45,166 nt of DNA from the IMG/VR virus record IMGVR_UViG_3300050821_002199, positions 1 to 45,166 of that record, one strand, 5' to 3'. The stretch is from a virus. The notes beneath the pieces were generated by a model. The model ran no database searches. It worked only from the letters and a program-made list of their open reading frames with translations, and was not told where the DNA came from. How positions within the stretch are numbered: position 1 is the stretch's first letter; every line of letters begins with the position of its first letter. Shown piece after piece: positions 8,963-17,966 of the stretch. Both the position numbers and the translations under genes were made by a program.

Positions 8963-11900
8963 TCAAACCGATACCAATTTTTGTATAGATGTGTTCTGAT
9001 TTACCGCAGTTACCTCTATTGGAGATGATCCATCTAAACTACCACTTGCATCCACAGTGTTCAAATTAGTGGTAGAAAATGATAATCCGTGTCTGTTTCT
9101 ATTTAAAGAATAATGACCTACGGGATATAACGCCTTATCCAACAATCCTGATAGGAAATTATTTCCAGAAGCGAAATTATAAAAATTAACGGATTGAGTG
9201 ACATATGTGTATTCACTCGGGGTAGGAACACCATTAGTTAAACCTAATGGGATATAATTCAAATGATGAACATTTTTGGAAAGTTTATAAACACTTTGTG
9301 TAATAAATCCATTATTGTATGGGTGAATCAAACAATTTCCATTTATAGACAACGATGAAAATCTTGCATCCACTTTATCATTACTAATATAACGTGTGGA
9401 AATCTTCTCATATCCATTTGTTATCTGAGTTGGTATACTCATCGTTATGGGAGCATTATTTACTATTATAGAATTAGCTGTAATATCATATAAACTCTGA
9501 CTTGGAGTAAATGGCAATACACCAATGTTATTTGATTGTATTGGTATATTTTGATACTTATTTCGCTCGATTAACGACTGCTCAATCAATGTTCCCGTTA
9601 TAAGTTTACTTCGTGCTGGAGTCAATCTCTTAATAGAATCAAAAAATGAACTGTCTATGAATAATTTGTATATCGTGAAAAATTCTTGATATAATATAGG
9701 TTCCGCTAAATTATAATTATTATAATCATCCCGTAATTTTTCCAAAGCGTCATAACTAGAACTGTATAAATACGATGGGTCACCAACTATATTCATTATA
9801 TCGTAATTACCAATAAAGTTTAGAATGTCACTATCCCTAGTTACGTATGGTGAAATGTAAGCAGCAACCAAATTGGAATCATTACTGACTAATACAGGCG
9901 TGGTGCTCAATTCGGTCGGCATTAATCTTGCCAGCGCGGTTTGAGCGACCTTGTTGATTCTATAATTCTTAAGCTTATTTGGTCCAAAGTTAGACAAATT
10001 TACATTTTGTGTTATGTCAAATTCATCAAACTGAAATGGATAAGATGATATGGGGACATATAAACAACTAGATGACACATATGCCAGTGTATTATATGGA
10101 AAATTATAAGCACTACCAGTCAATCCGTTATATCCTATAGCATTTGGAACACTAACCATACTTGCCGATGCTAAATTAATCGGATACTCAAAACTGTATC
10201 TGAAATATAAATGGGTGTAAGTATTGGTAGGATCATAATCATCATATGCATCGAAATTCTTGCAATGATCTATAAATGCACTTTGAGACAACTGGTAATT
10301 CCATATGTTTATTTTATCGAGATTACCAAAGAAATTGTTATTTCCATAGGGAGTATTTCCGAAACAAACTGAATTACTGGATGTAAAATATCCAATATAT
10401 TGGCTTCCTAATAACAATTCATTCGAACTTTGAAATATAACTCTATCATTCTCAACACTATTAACCTGTAAACTGTATATTGATGGAATGACATTAGTAT
10501 ATACCACATCAAATTCTGAAGTTACATCCCGTTGTTGAATGAGCACATTGAACACGTCCCCATTAAATAAAGGAAGAGGTTGTGTAGATATAGTCTGATC
10601 ATAGAAACTGAAAGACAATATACCCATGTAATCTTGATAAGCCTTCGTCACGAACACTTGAAAATTTTGATCTTTATACACTAATTGGATTACATCATTC
10701 CAGTTGTATTGGTGTGTGCTATCAAAGGAGAATTTAAACTCCATTGACTGAACTGACGGATTATATGGCAATTGAACATATTCACTGCTTCCTGAATAAC
10801 TGGTGAAATAATAACGACTTTGAAACAAATATGAGCTATTATCGTAATCAGACAAACTGTTTCCACCAAATTCTTTGATATTGAGAAAACTATAAGGAAT
10901 ACCATAAATATTGGCCAATATTCTGACACTTTCTTCGGTTCCTTTCGCCTTATATATCATTGGTAGATTGTTCAATATTCTATTCCATATGATATTCATC
11001 TTATTGACTCCACTAATTGCTTGGGAGCCACTATACTGCGCGTTGTTTAAATAGTAAGATTCTCTGGATACATTTTCCACCGAACTAATAGGATTCCAAC
11101 CAAATTGTTCTAATAAATTATTTGCTATAGTACTAACAAAGGAATTAGAGTTTGAGTTGCTCAAATACTGAGTTGTTGGGAAATTTTGAATGTATAAATA
11201 AATATTATCAAAGAAATGCCCCACCATCGACAAGAACACCAAATAATCTGAATTGTCATCATTGCTCTTTATGAATTCAGGAGTATTATTTACAAACGCG
11301 TCTCTGTTATTGAAATCGTAATCGATGGCACCTCTTATATAATTTTGATAATTTGATCCACTAATCAAGTATTGATTGGTGTATAAGTACGACTCAAATC
11401 CATCAAATGATTTGTATATGGCATCAATTTTCTCAGTCAATGACGTTGTATCGTATGAAAATGAGGAACTTACAGAATAATTTTCGGACGATGCACTTAT
11501 CTGTACATTATTAAGAGATGATGTTAGCGAATTTAATTGGTTAACTTTATTCACGAATAATTTGATTCGTAATTGAGCGGACGAAAATAATACAAAATTA
11601 CTGAAACTAGAATAATCCACACTCAGTGCTTGTAATTTCTTATTAAACTCTATTTGATTCTGTAAATTGGAACTATTTAATTGATTCTGGTTTGTGTAAT
11701 CTACCGTCTTCGTTATCGGTTTAGTTTTTATTTTTGGATTTGCGTTGAAATTTGGGCCAGCAATTTTATACTTGACTACATTTGATGGTTGGGTTAATAT
11801 TACTTTCTGAATAAGCGGAGCAATTGATATATTAGACACCCAACAAGTATTTCGTGGACTAATAGATTCACCCAATGGACTGAATAATTTAGCAACTAAT

Positions 11901-13018
11901 ATTATGTCATTGTTGTCATCCAATGTGTAAGTATGGTCAATTATAGGTAATACAACATTGTTACCAAAATTTAATGCATTTTTTAAATAGGAATAAAACT
12001 TATCGGTATATTGATTGAATATAACCTCAAGTTCAGGTGATAGGAAATTATTGAAGAATATATTATCTATAAAATTTGCAACCGATCCACTGGAATCTAA
12101 ATTTCCATAATTATAATTACGCGCAATTAGAGCCGTATTGACTGATGTATCCACAATGAATTGAAATTGTGCGTGAAGTTCTTCTTCTGACACAATATCA
12201 GCATAATACGTGTGCAACCAGTTAGTTATGTAGGACTTTATTCCCAAATAGGTTTTTGATACAATAATTCCCGATGAATTCTTGTATGAAATATTGTACC
12301 CATTGTATATACCATTTAAAAAATTGATAATATCCGAATTAGATGATAATCCAAATATAGTTTTAAACGAATTCAATACTTGTGGATTAGATTTAATTAA
12401 TGTGTTGTATCCGTCATTTATATTGAAATTATCTAGGGCTGAAATCAATAAATTGATGATATCGTTAACCATTGTTTTCTTTTGGCAAAAACCATCATAC
12501 CAGTTATTTATCAATATACTTTGAGGATTAGTTGCATCGAATACAAATGTTGGTATCAATTGTATTTCGGTTCTATCAGTAGATATGGATTTTATCACCA
12601 ATAAATTGTTACTATCACCGGCAACATTTCTTAGGAAATTATATGAAACAATTTGGTTACCGGTCTGTATCCCAACATTCGTTAAATCATTTACAGTATT
12701 TAACAATATTTCTCGATTGGATGCAATTGCATAACTAGAATTATATCGTGGATAGTTGTAGCTTAAATTACTACCAGTGACATCGATATAATTAGAGGAA
12801 ACTATGTTATAAGTATCAGTTTTCTTAAGTATGTTCCAATTTATTTGGTTTCCACTTATATCAAAAACTGAGAACTCTATAAAATCTTCATATGATGAGC
12901 CGAAGAAATTGTCAGTTGATTGGCTAACATAAAATGTTGAAAGATCGGTGGAATCAAAATATGATCCAGTGTTCAAATTATCCGTGTCAGATGATATTGT
13001 TAGAAATGGGAATGACAT
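8963..13018 (-). CDS. Large baseplate/tail structural protein with gpI-like motif and lectin-like domain
   Basis: 1351 residues, no signal peptide. Residues about 681-710 (NLPMIYKAKGTEESVRILA and then YGIP) resemble the conserved core of P2 gpI-type tail proteins, in which a GT motif follows a helix near a Tyr/Lys. Residues about 746-920 look like a concanavalin/LamG-type jelly roll (YVQLPYNPSVQSMEFKFSF at the start, DKINIWNYQLSQSAF near the end). Around residue 376 is a partial copy of the AKL-x-P module found at the C-termini of two neighbours. It starts one base after the stop of the 149-residue gene and ends with TGA. The likely role is a baseplate wedge/fibre-connector protein, inferred from position and the gpI-like motif. 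The lectin-like domain could bind host sugars. Confidence 0.8.
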   Translation of the reverse strand: MSFPFLTISSDTDNLNTGSYFDSTDLSTFYVSQSTDNFFGSSYEDFIEFSVFDISGNQINWNILKKTDTYNIVSSNYIDVTGSNLSYNYPRYNSSYAIASNREILLNTVNDLTNVGIQTGNQIVSYNFLRNVAGDSNNLLVIKSISTDRTEIQLIPTFVFDATNPQSILINNWYDGFCQKKTMVNDIINLLISALDNFNINDGYNTLIKSNPQVLNSFKTIFGLSSNSDIINFLNGIYNGYNISYKNSSGIIVSKTYLGIKSYITNWLHTYYADIVSEEELHAQFQFIVDTSVNTALIARNYNYGNLDSSGSVANFIDNIFFNNFLSPELEVIFNQYTDKFYSYLKNALNFGNNVVLPIIDHTYTLDDNNDIILVAKLFSPLGESISPRNTCWVSNISIAPLIQKVILTQPSNVVKYKIAGPNFNANPKIKTKPITKTVDYTNQNQLNSSNLQNQIEFNKKLQALSVDYSSFSNFVLFSSAQLRIKLFVNKVNQLNSLTSSLNNVQISASSENYSVSSSFSYDTTSLTEKIDAIYKSFDGFESYLYTNQYLISGSNYQNYIRGAIDYDFNNRDAFVNNTPEFIKSNDDNSDYLVFLSMVGHFFDNIYLYIQNFPTTQYLSNSNSNSFVSTIANNLLEQFGWNPISSVENVSRESYYLNNAQYSGSQAISGVNKMNIIWNRILNNLPMIYKAKGTEESVRILANIYGIPYSFLNIKEFGGNSLSDYDNSSYLFQSRYYFTSYSGSSEYVQLPYNPSVQSMEFKFSFDSTHQYNWNDVIQLVYKDQNFQVFVTKAYQDYMGILSFSFYDQTISTQPLPLFNGDVFNVLIQQRDVTSEFDVVYTNVIPSIYSLQVNSVENDRVIFQSSNELLLGSQYIGYFTSSNSVCFGNTPYGNNNFFGNLDKINIWNYQLSQSAFIDHCKNFDAYDDYDPTNTYTHLYFRYSFEYPINLASASMVSVPNAIGYNGLTGSAYNFPYNTLAYVSSSCLYVPISSYPFQFDEFDITQNVNLSNFGPNKLKNYRINKVAQTALARLMPTELSTTPVLVSNDSNLVAAYISPYVTRDSDILNFIGNYDIMNIVGDPSYLYSSSYDALEKLRDDYNNYNLAEPILYQEFFTIYKLFIDSSFFDSIKRLTPARSKLITGTLIEQSLIERNKYQNIPIQSNNIGVLPFTPSQSLYDITANSIIVNNAPITMSIPTQITNGYEKISTRYISNDKVDARFSSLSINGNCLIHPYNNGFITQSVYKLSKNVHHLNYIPLGLTNGVPTPSEYTYVTQSVNFYNFASGNNFLSGLLDKALYPVGHYSLNRNRHGLSFSTTNLNTVDASGSLDGSSPIEVTAVNQNTSIQKLVSV

Positions 13019-13019
13019 A

Positions 13020-13469
13020 TTATGCTGGTGTTACAGGAGTATATGGAAATATAGGATTGAAATCCGTAGTGCTGTTTCCCTGTCCCAACTGTATTCTTAA
13101 TTGAATTATTAAGTTCTTATCAGCAAGAACTTGTACGTTATTAGTATTTGAGTCCGCAACCTTTACCAAACTATTCAATTGTTGAGTCAATGATTGATTT
13201 TGTGCCACAACTTGATTATATGAACTCTGTAGTTGATTGGATGATGTCGTGGATTGTGATATACTTGATGTTGTAGTAGCTATGTTTACTGAATACAATT
13301 TTGATATGGATGTATCATTATATTCATTATTTGACAATCCGTACGCCATAAATGATTGTGATGCCACGCTTCCACTAATACTTAAAACGACATTTCCCAT
13401 GCCATCCAAGTTATTACTGAATATTCCAGTGGTAACAAAACTATTAATGTAATTGCTTAAATCACTCAT
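13020..13469 (-). CDS. Small coiled-coil structural protein, function unknown
   Basis: 149 residues, starting MSDLSNYINSFVTTGIF. The middle part (residues about 70-130) is rich in Gln, Ser, Asn and Leu with a heptad-like pattern (SYNQVVAQNQSLTQQLNSLV), so a coiled coil is likely. The tail ends in a Pro/Thr stretch. The start codon overlaps the stop of the upstream 477-residue gene in an ATGA arrangement, which points to coupled translation. I do not recognise a family. Its place between two baseplate-region genes suggests a small tail component or trimerising adaptor, which is inference. Confidence 0.75.
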   Translation of the reverse strand: MSDLSNYINSFVTTGIFSNNLDGMGNVVLSISGSVASQSFMAYGLSNNEYNDTSISKLYSVNIATTTSSISQSTTSSNQLQSSYNQVVAQNQSLTQQLNSLVKVADSNTNNVQVLADKNLIIQLRIQLGQGNSTTDFNPIFPYTPVTPA

Positions 13470-14899
13470 CTTACTACTTTAAATATATTATTATTATCAA
13501 ATATGTTCACTGCACCAGAAGAATCGGTAGTTTTAATTAGTATTTTATAATATCTCTCCTGTGGAAGACCTGATGTATCCATCATGAAATAGTTTATATT
13601 GCCATCACAACTAAGAATAGTTCCTTGATCGAAATTAATTAATACCTCTTCGCTCTCTTTATCTTTAACCATGTAATATGCTGGAGCTGGCAAGAAACTT
13701 GAGGTTATATAATAACTAGTCTGTGTAGCTTTATTGAAATTCTTCAATGGATTGACAGGGGAAGAATATACATCAATTCGAGGAACACTACCAAATTTAT
13801 ATTGAGCCTTAAGATTCTGTAAAACAACACTATACGGATACATTGCTGGCAACAAGCTACCAGTGTTATATATACTATCATTCCAACTAACATCTAAATA
13901 TGGAGAATATATTGTGTTTGTGTGTGTACCAAAAAATTTCAATTTGTTATTTGATACCATGCTAGAAGTCTCCAATGATGTAATCAATATCAAACCATAA
14001 TTTGGTAAACTGCCACTTATCCAAGCATTGGCAATCTTACCAATATTCATTTTAATATCGGAATTTGTATTATTGAACACTTGAAACGAGGAATATTGAC
14101 TAGATGTCACAAAATCTCCGCCGAGATTAGTCCATTGACTTCCACTATAATAATTGGTGAAATCCCAGCTAACGCCATTATTGGACCCACCCAATTGATA
14201 TCTACCGTCCCCTGAATACCATGGAGTAGTTAGTGGGTATGCAAATATTGTGTAGGATATCGGTACTTCATTTGCTTGAGCATTTTTCAGTGTTAAAAAA
14301 TACCCCAACGAACCAGTATTACTTATATTTCCATTTGATATTGATTGTGATATGATGGACACATCAAATTGCATTAGTGTTCTAGATATTACAGAATCTG
14401 TAACATATCCTATGTATGGGCTATATATCCCCCCAAACCCACTATAAATGCTTCCGGATGATATGTCTCCAGTAAAGTTGATTATGCTTCCGCTCATGTA
14501 AGAGGTTTTATTTGGAACGTATAAAACGGAACCACTGAATGATCCAGTAACTGTTCCTGAGAATGATCCGCTAACCGATCCACTATAATTAATAACAGAA
14601 CTGGATATAATCGTACCAGAGAAATTATTAGTTATGAAATTTCCGCTTCCTGTGACAAATACCTGTGAACTTGGCATATACCCATTCAAATTTCCATAAA
14701 AAGAACCAGAAAAACTGTATAAATTGATATCACATGCGGTTGATCCCGATACGCTCTGTGTAATATATAATATCTCGGTCTGGATGGATGTATTGACTGC
14801 CTTGATTTCTAATGTAGAATCTAAACTAAAATTGTTTCCATCATAACCACTTTCGTTAGTTATGTAGGTATCTTGACTTGGATAAATAAAAGTATGCAT
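13466..14899 (-). CDS. DNRLRE-type structural protein of the baseplate region
   Basis: 477 residues. The N-terminus MHTFIYPSQDTYITNESG, followed by a strand with LDSTLEIKA, and the block near residues 300-345 (NYGLILITSLETS and later SPYLDVSWND) match the opening and closing strands of DNRLRE-type beta-sandwich domains known from bacterial surface proteins. Between them residues about 60-150 are unusually Gly/Ser-rich (for example GSVSGSFSGTVTGSFSGS), a low-complexity insert in the sandwich. The C-terminal 120 residues are unrecognised. It follows the gp6-like gene after an 82-base gap, the longest within the baseplate genes, and overlaps the next gene by four bases. A virion role is inferred from its place. 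An active enzyme is unlikely. Confidence 0.8.
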   Translation of the reverse strand: MHTFIYPSQDTYITNESGYDGNNFSLDSTLEIKAVNTSIQTEILYITQSVSGSTACDINLYSFSGSFYGNLNGYMPSSQVFVTGSGNFITNNFSGTIISSSVINYSGSVSGSFSGTVTGSFSGSVLYVPNKTSYMSGSIINFTGDISSGSIYSGFGGIYSPYIGYVTDSVISRTLMQFDVSIISQSISNGNISNTGSLGYFLTLKNAQANEVPISYTIFAYPLTTPWYSGDGRYQLGGSNNGVSWDFTNYYSGSQWTNLGGDFVTSSQYSSFQVFNNTNSDIKMNIGKIANAWISGSLPNYGLILITSLETSSMVSNNKLKFFGTHTNTIYSPYLDVSWNDSIYNTGSLLPAMYPYSVVLQNLKAQYKFGSVPRIDVYSSPVNPLKNFNKATQTSYYITSSFLPAPAYYMVKDKESEEVLINFDQGTILSCDGNINYFMMDTSGLPQERYYKILIKTTDSSGAVNIFDNNNIFKVVR

Positions 14900-14932
14900 A
14901 TCGTTATGATATAAATATCTAAGAACGCGTAA

Positions 14933-14962
14933 TAAAAAGTGGTTTACTTCAAATTATCCACT
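14933..14962 (-). terminator. Weak candidate terminator after the gp6-like gene
   Basis: On the minus strand, 20 bases after the gp6-like stop, AGTGG (14962-14958) can pair with CCACT (14942-14938), followed by a short T-rich run. The stem is only five pairs with a long loop. It could slow polymerase at most. It lies in the longest gap of the baseplate gene run. Confidence 0.25.
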
Positions 14963-14981
14963 AAAATGTAAAACAACCATA

Positions 14982-16958
14982 TTATACACAACTGCATTTT
15001 ATATCTTCGTTAGGATATTTAACCTCAAAAACAGATGGATCGAGACTCGGATATATAATATTGTTAACTGTAGCTTGTTGGATATTATATTCGTATGGAG
15101 AATAATTTCCGTCATTTACAGTGAGATTATTTATACTTAATTGAGTTACGGCTTGAACACCATTAACTTGGGCAATAGATAGCTGAAGTTGACCTAAATT
15201 GATAGGCATATCAAAATACCACTTATCTATGTCAAAGAAGTCTTGAACAACCGCTAAACAGCTATTTAACACATCTTGTTTATTATAATTGGAATAGACC
15301 ATAATTTGGAAATTTACACCAATATTGATAATATAACCATCTATGATGTTGATGCCATCGTTTAACATCTTATATTTAGTTAGATATGTTCTTAAATTTT
15401 GAACGATTGCATCATTTATGGTGGTAAGGTTCTTATTCTGATCATAACCTAATATATATAAATTTATACCAAATGGGTCTGAATTATCATAATTTACCCT
15501 TCGGTAGTAATTACTTTGAGCATTTTGAGTCAGTGTAGCAACATCGTTATAATCAAGATATCCACTGGCGATATTATTGACCGTTAAGTTTTTATCAGAT
15601 TTTACCGTTACTTTTGATATTGATCCATAAATCGGAGACATACTATATACTCTGACGATATAATCATCCTCTGTCACCATTCTGTTCTGAGATGTGAAAT
15701 TCATTAACGCATTCTGTCTAATCTGTTCCACACTCTCTTGATCGGCTCCGCCTGTGGCCGGCGATGGATTTGATACTTTTAATGAGTTTTTAACTGTTTG
15801 TAATAGCGATAACTGCGAGGGATTTAATGTTGATAGATTGTTATTATATTGTACGGAGAAAATTGAGTTTATATCTCCTACTGGGCAATTTGATAATAAT
15901 CCACCCCCAACAATATATGTCACCGTTAATGTTGTATTAGCTGGTGCCTGTCCATAAGTGTTAGATTGAAGGAATGTGGATGAATCGAGTGACAATCCCA
16001 ATGTGGATATGTTGTTCAAACCAACCCCGATTAATTGAGCACTTGGAAATACGATCTCATCCGATATAGAATCAGCATTTGGTCCAAATTCCAAAAACGT
16101 GGAATTATCCGCAGTAACATTGACCGTAAATTTCCTATTTGTTCTTAGGCTCTTAATTAATTTAGGAACTTCTGATTGATATACATAATATTGTCCGTCA
16201 TTAGTCTGAGTATTATCTACGTTGGTAAATATCAAATCTTGACCCAAATAATCTACTTTATACCATTGATTATTATCAGAATCAGCAACGGATAGTATAT
16301 TTAATACATTGTTTTCGGGTAGAGTTAATTGATAAAATGGGACTGGACTTCCTATGGGGAAAGTTCTCGACACTATGGCTCCGGCCAATACGTTGACAGT
16401 TTTATGTAATAAGAAAAATTGAGGGATACCATAGTTATCTCTGGTGTATACCGCATCATCTCTTGGATCAAGTGCCGTATTTACGGAAAAATCTATTGGA
16501 TTTGTCGTAATATAGCTCACTCCAGATGAGTTCTTTACTTGCATATACTCACGAATACTTAAACAATAATTCGTGTCCGGAACATAATTACCAGAAGAAT
16601 CTTGTGCGGCAGGTGCTAATTGATAAATGTCCAATGTAGCCGTGGATGCTTTGGATACCGATGGTGTGTACCCCAAGAATTTAGCCAAAGCAATAACATT
16701 CTGACGTTCTTGGGCATATGGCATCAAACTCTCTTTGAATTGATAATCTGTATAATATGACAACACATCACCAACATATGCTGCCATTTCTATGTACATA
16801 GTGCCGGGCGAGGAAGTACTAAAATCTTGATAAGTTTTAGGAAAATAGGTCTGGGCGTAACTAATTAATTGATTCTTCAGAGAACCGAAATCTCTATTGA
16901 GATATTGGATGTCACGCTGTGTTACATTATTAAAATTTTTAGACGTTTTGTTTGCCAT
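14982..16958 (-). CDS. Baseplate wedge protein, T4 gp6 / baseplate J-like
   Basis: 658 residues. The N-terminus (QRDIQYLNRDFGSLKNQLI, then SPGTMYIEMAAYVGDVLSYY) and the central block from about residue 402 (GGADQESVEQIR, then SQNRMVTEDDYIVRVY) are the hallmark patterns of gp6/baseplate-J proteins. In T4 gp6 forms the continuous ring of the baseplate wedge and holds gp25 and gp53. Length is close to T4 gp6. It begins three bases after the gp25-like gene, the same order as in T4-like phages, which strengthens both calls. The leader reads TTTAATTT just before ATG with no Shine-Dalgarno. The ending carries two close cysteines (CSCV). Confidence 0.95.
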   Translation of the reverse strand: MANKTSKNFNNVTQRDIQYLNRDFGSLKNQLISYAQTYFPKTYQDFSTSSPGTMYIEMAAYVGDVLSYYTDYQFKESLMPYAQERQNVIALAKFLGYTPSVSKASTATLDIYQLAPAAQDSSGNYVPDTNYCLSIREYMQVKNSSGVSYITTNPIDFSVNTALDPRDDAVYTRDNYGIPQFFLLHKTVNVLAGAIVSRTFPIGSPVPFYQLTLPENNVLNILSVADSDNNQWYKVDYLGQDLIFTNVDNTQTNDGQYYVYQSEVPKLIKSLRTNRKFTVNVTADNSTFLEFGPNADSISDEIVFPSAQLIGVGLNNISTLGLSLDSSTFLQSNTYGQAPANTTLTVTYIVGGGLLSNCPVGDINSIFSVQYNNNLSTLNPSQLSLLQTVKNSLKVSNPSPATGGADQESVEQIRQNALMNFTSQNRMVTEDDYIVRVYSMSPIYGSISKVTVKSDKNLTVNNIASGYLDYNDVATLTQNAQSNYYRRVNYDNSDPFGINLYILGYDQNKNLTTINDAIVQNLRTYLTKYKMLNDGINIIDGYIINIGVNFQIMVYSNYNKQDVLNSCLAVVQDFFDIDKWYFDMPINLGQLQLSIAQVNGVQAVTQLSINNLTVNDGNYSPYEYNIQQATVNNIIYPSLDPSVFEVKYPNEDIKCSCV

Positions 16959-16961
16959 AAA

Positions 16962-17393
16962 TTAAATACCGTTTTGTTGCAATACTAAATTGATACTGTC
17001 TTTCACATTGTTCACGGTAAACAGTATCTTTATATATACTATGTAGTTATCTATTAATGTATTGCTGTCAGTTCCCTGTAAATTAAACTCAATATCAGTA
17101 ATAACCACATTAGGAATCCATGTGTTTATATCATCCGTTATTATTTGCTTTAGCACATCGGGAGAATTTGATAAATTCTGCTCAAATAACGCACTCTGTA
17201 AACCACTTCCAAAAAGTGGTTGAAATCGTCGTTCCCCTCTTACAGTATTCAATAAATTCATTATATTCATCTTTGTTTGTGATACTGTATCATATGTCTG
17301 ATCAAAATATCCAGCACTACCACGTTGAATTGGAATACTTAATCCAATTGGATAGGGTGTTGTATTGGATGATGGATTGATAAGAGGCAACAT
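16962..17393 (-). CDS. Baseplate wedge protein, GPW/gp25 family
   Basis: 143 residues. The pattern of a leading YPIGLSIPIQRG, a helix before NLLNTVRGERRFQPLFG and the conserved GSGLQSALFE segment is that of gp25/gpW-like sheath-initiator and wedge proteins. In contractile tails this protein links the baseplate to the first sheath ring and carries the EPR-type core motif, which here reads GERRFQP. It lies directly upstream of the gp6-like gene. A GGAG sequence is positioned about ten bases before the ATG, one of the few plausible Shine-Dalgarno sites in the window. Confidence 0.93.
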   Translation of the reverse strand: MLPLINPSSNTTPYPIGLSIPIQRGSAGYFDQTYDTVSQTKMNIMNLLNTVRGERRFQPLFGSGLQSALFEQNLSNSPDVLKQIITDDINTWIPNVVITDIEFNLQGTDSNTLIDNYIVYIKILFTVNNVKDSINLVLQQNGI

Positions 17394-17396
17394 AAA

Positions 17397-17927
17397 TTAT
17401 TGCTCCAATGATACGGCTCCACTGCTAAATCCCCCATTTTTCCTTTTTTCATCCACCGTCTTCATTATAGACCTAAAATCTCTATTTATCTTACTTAAAA
17501 CCTTTGCCTGTTCCTGTGTGGTAGGTGTAATGTTTGATACCACGGGAATCTGATTTACATGCGATTCATTTAATGAACCATAATCAATATTCTCTTCTTC
17601 TGATTGATTATTATCAATTATATTAATATCTTCTGAACTACCGGGTGCAAATGTCTCAGAATACCCGACAAACGGTGTATTTTCTTGTTTAATTTTCACC
17701 GTTGTATTATTCAAAATCTCATTTAAAAGAGGGTTTTTAACATACTGTTTTTGTTCTTTTGGTTTAGCCACAACAGGAGGAGTCGAAATAACTTGTCGTT
17801 TTACAACTGGTGATTTATTACCAGTTAATGCTTCTGAAAGTACTTGTGTTATCATAGAAGGAAGTTGTTTTTTCACTTCCTCTTGAACTATGGTCTTTAT
17901 TATATTCTTTAAATCTTGTGAGTTCAT
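17397..17927 (-). CDS. Phage protein of unknown function next to baseplate genes
   Basis: 176 residues. The N-terminal 36 residues form a likely amphipathic helix (LKNIIKTIVQEEVKKQLPSM), followed by a polar, proline- and lysine-containing middle that looks disordered. A second helix lies near the C-terminus (EQAKVLSKINRDFRSIMKTV). Similar short proteins with an N-terminal helix of this kind sit between hub and gp25 genes in other large phages as I recall, but no function is known to me. The gene ends three bases before gp25. It may be an assembly factor or hub-associated protein, which is inference from position. Confidence 0.75.
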   Translation of the reverse strand: MNSQDLKNIIKTIVQEEVKKQLPSMITQVLSEALTGNKSPVVKRQVISTPPVVAKPKEQKQYVKNPLLNEILNNTTVKIKQENTPFVGYSETFAPGSSEDINIIDNNQSEEENIDYGSLNESHVNQIPVVSNITPTTQEQAKVLSKINRDFRSIMKTVDEKRKNGGFSSGAVSLEQ

Positions 17928-17966
17928 ATATCTATAATTATTAAATAAATCGAGTATTATTTAGTT

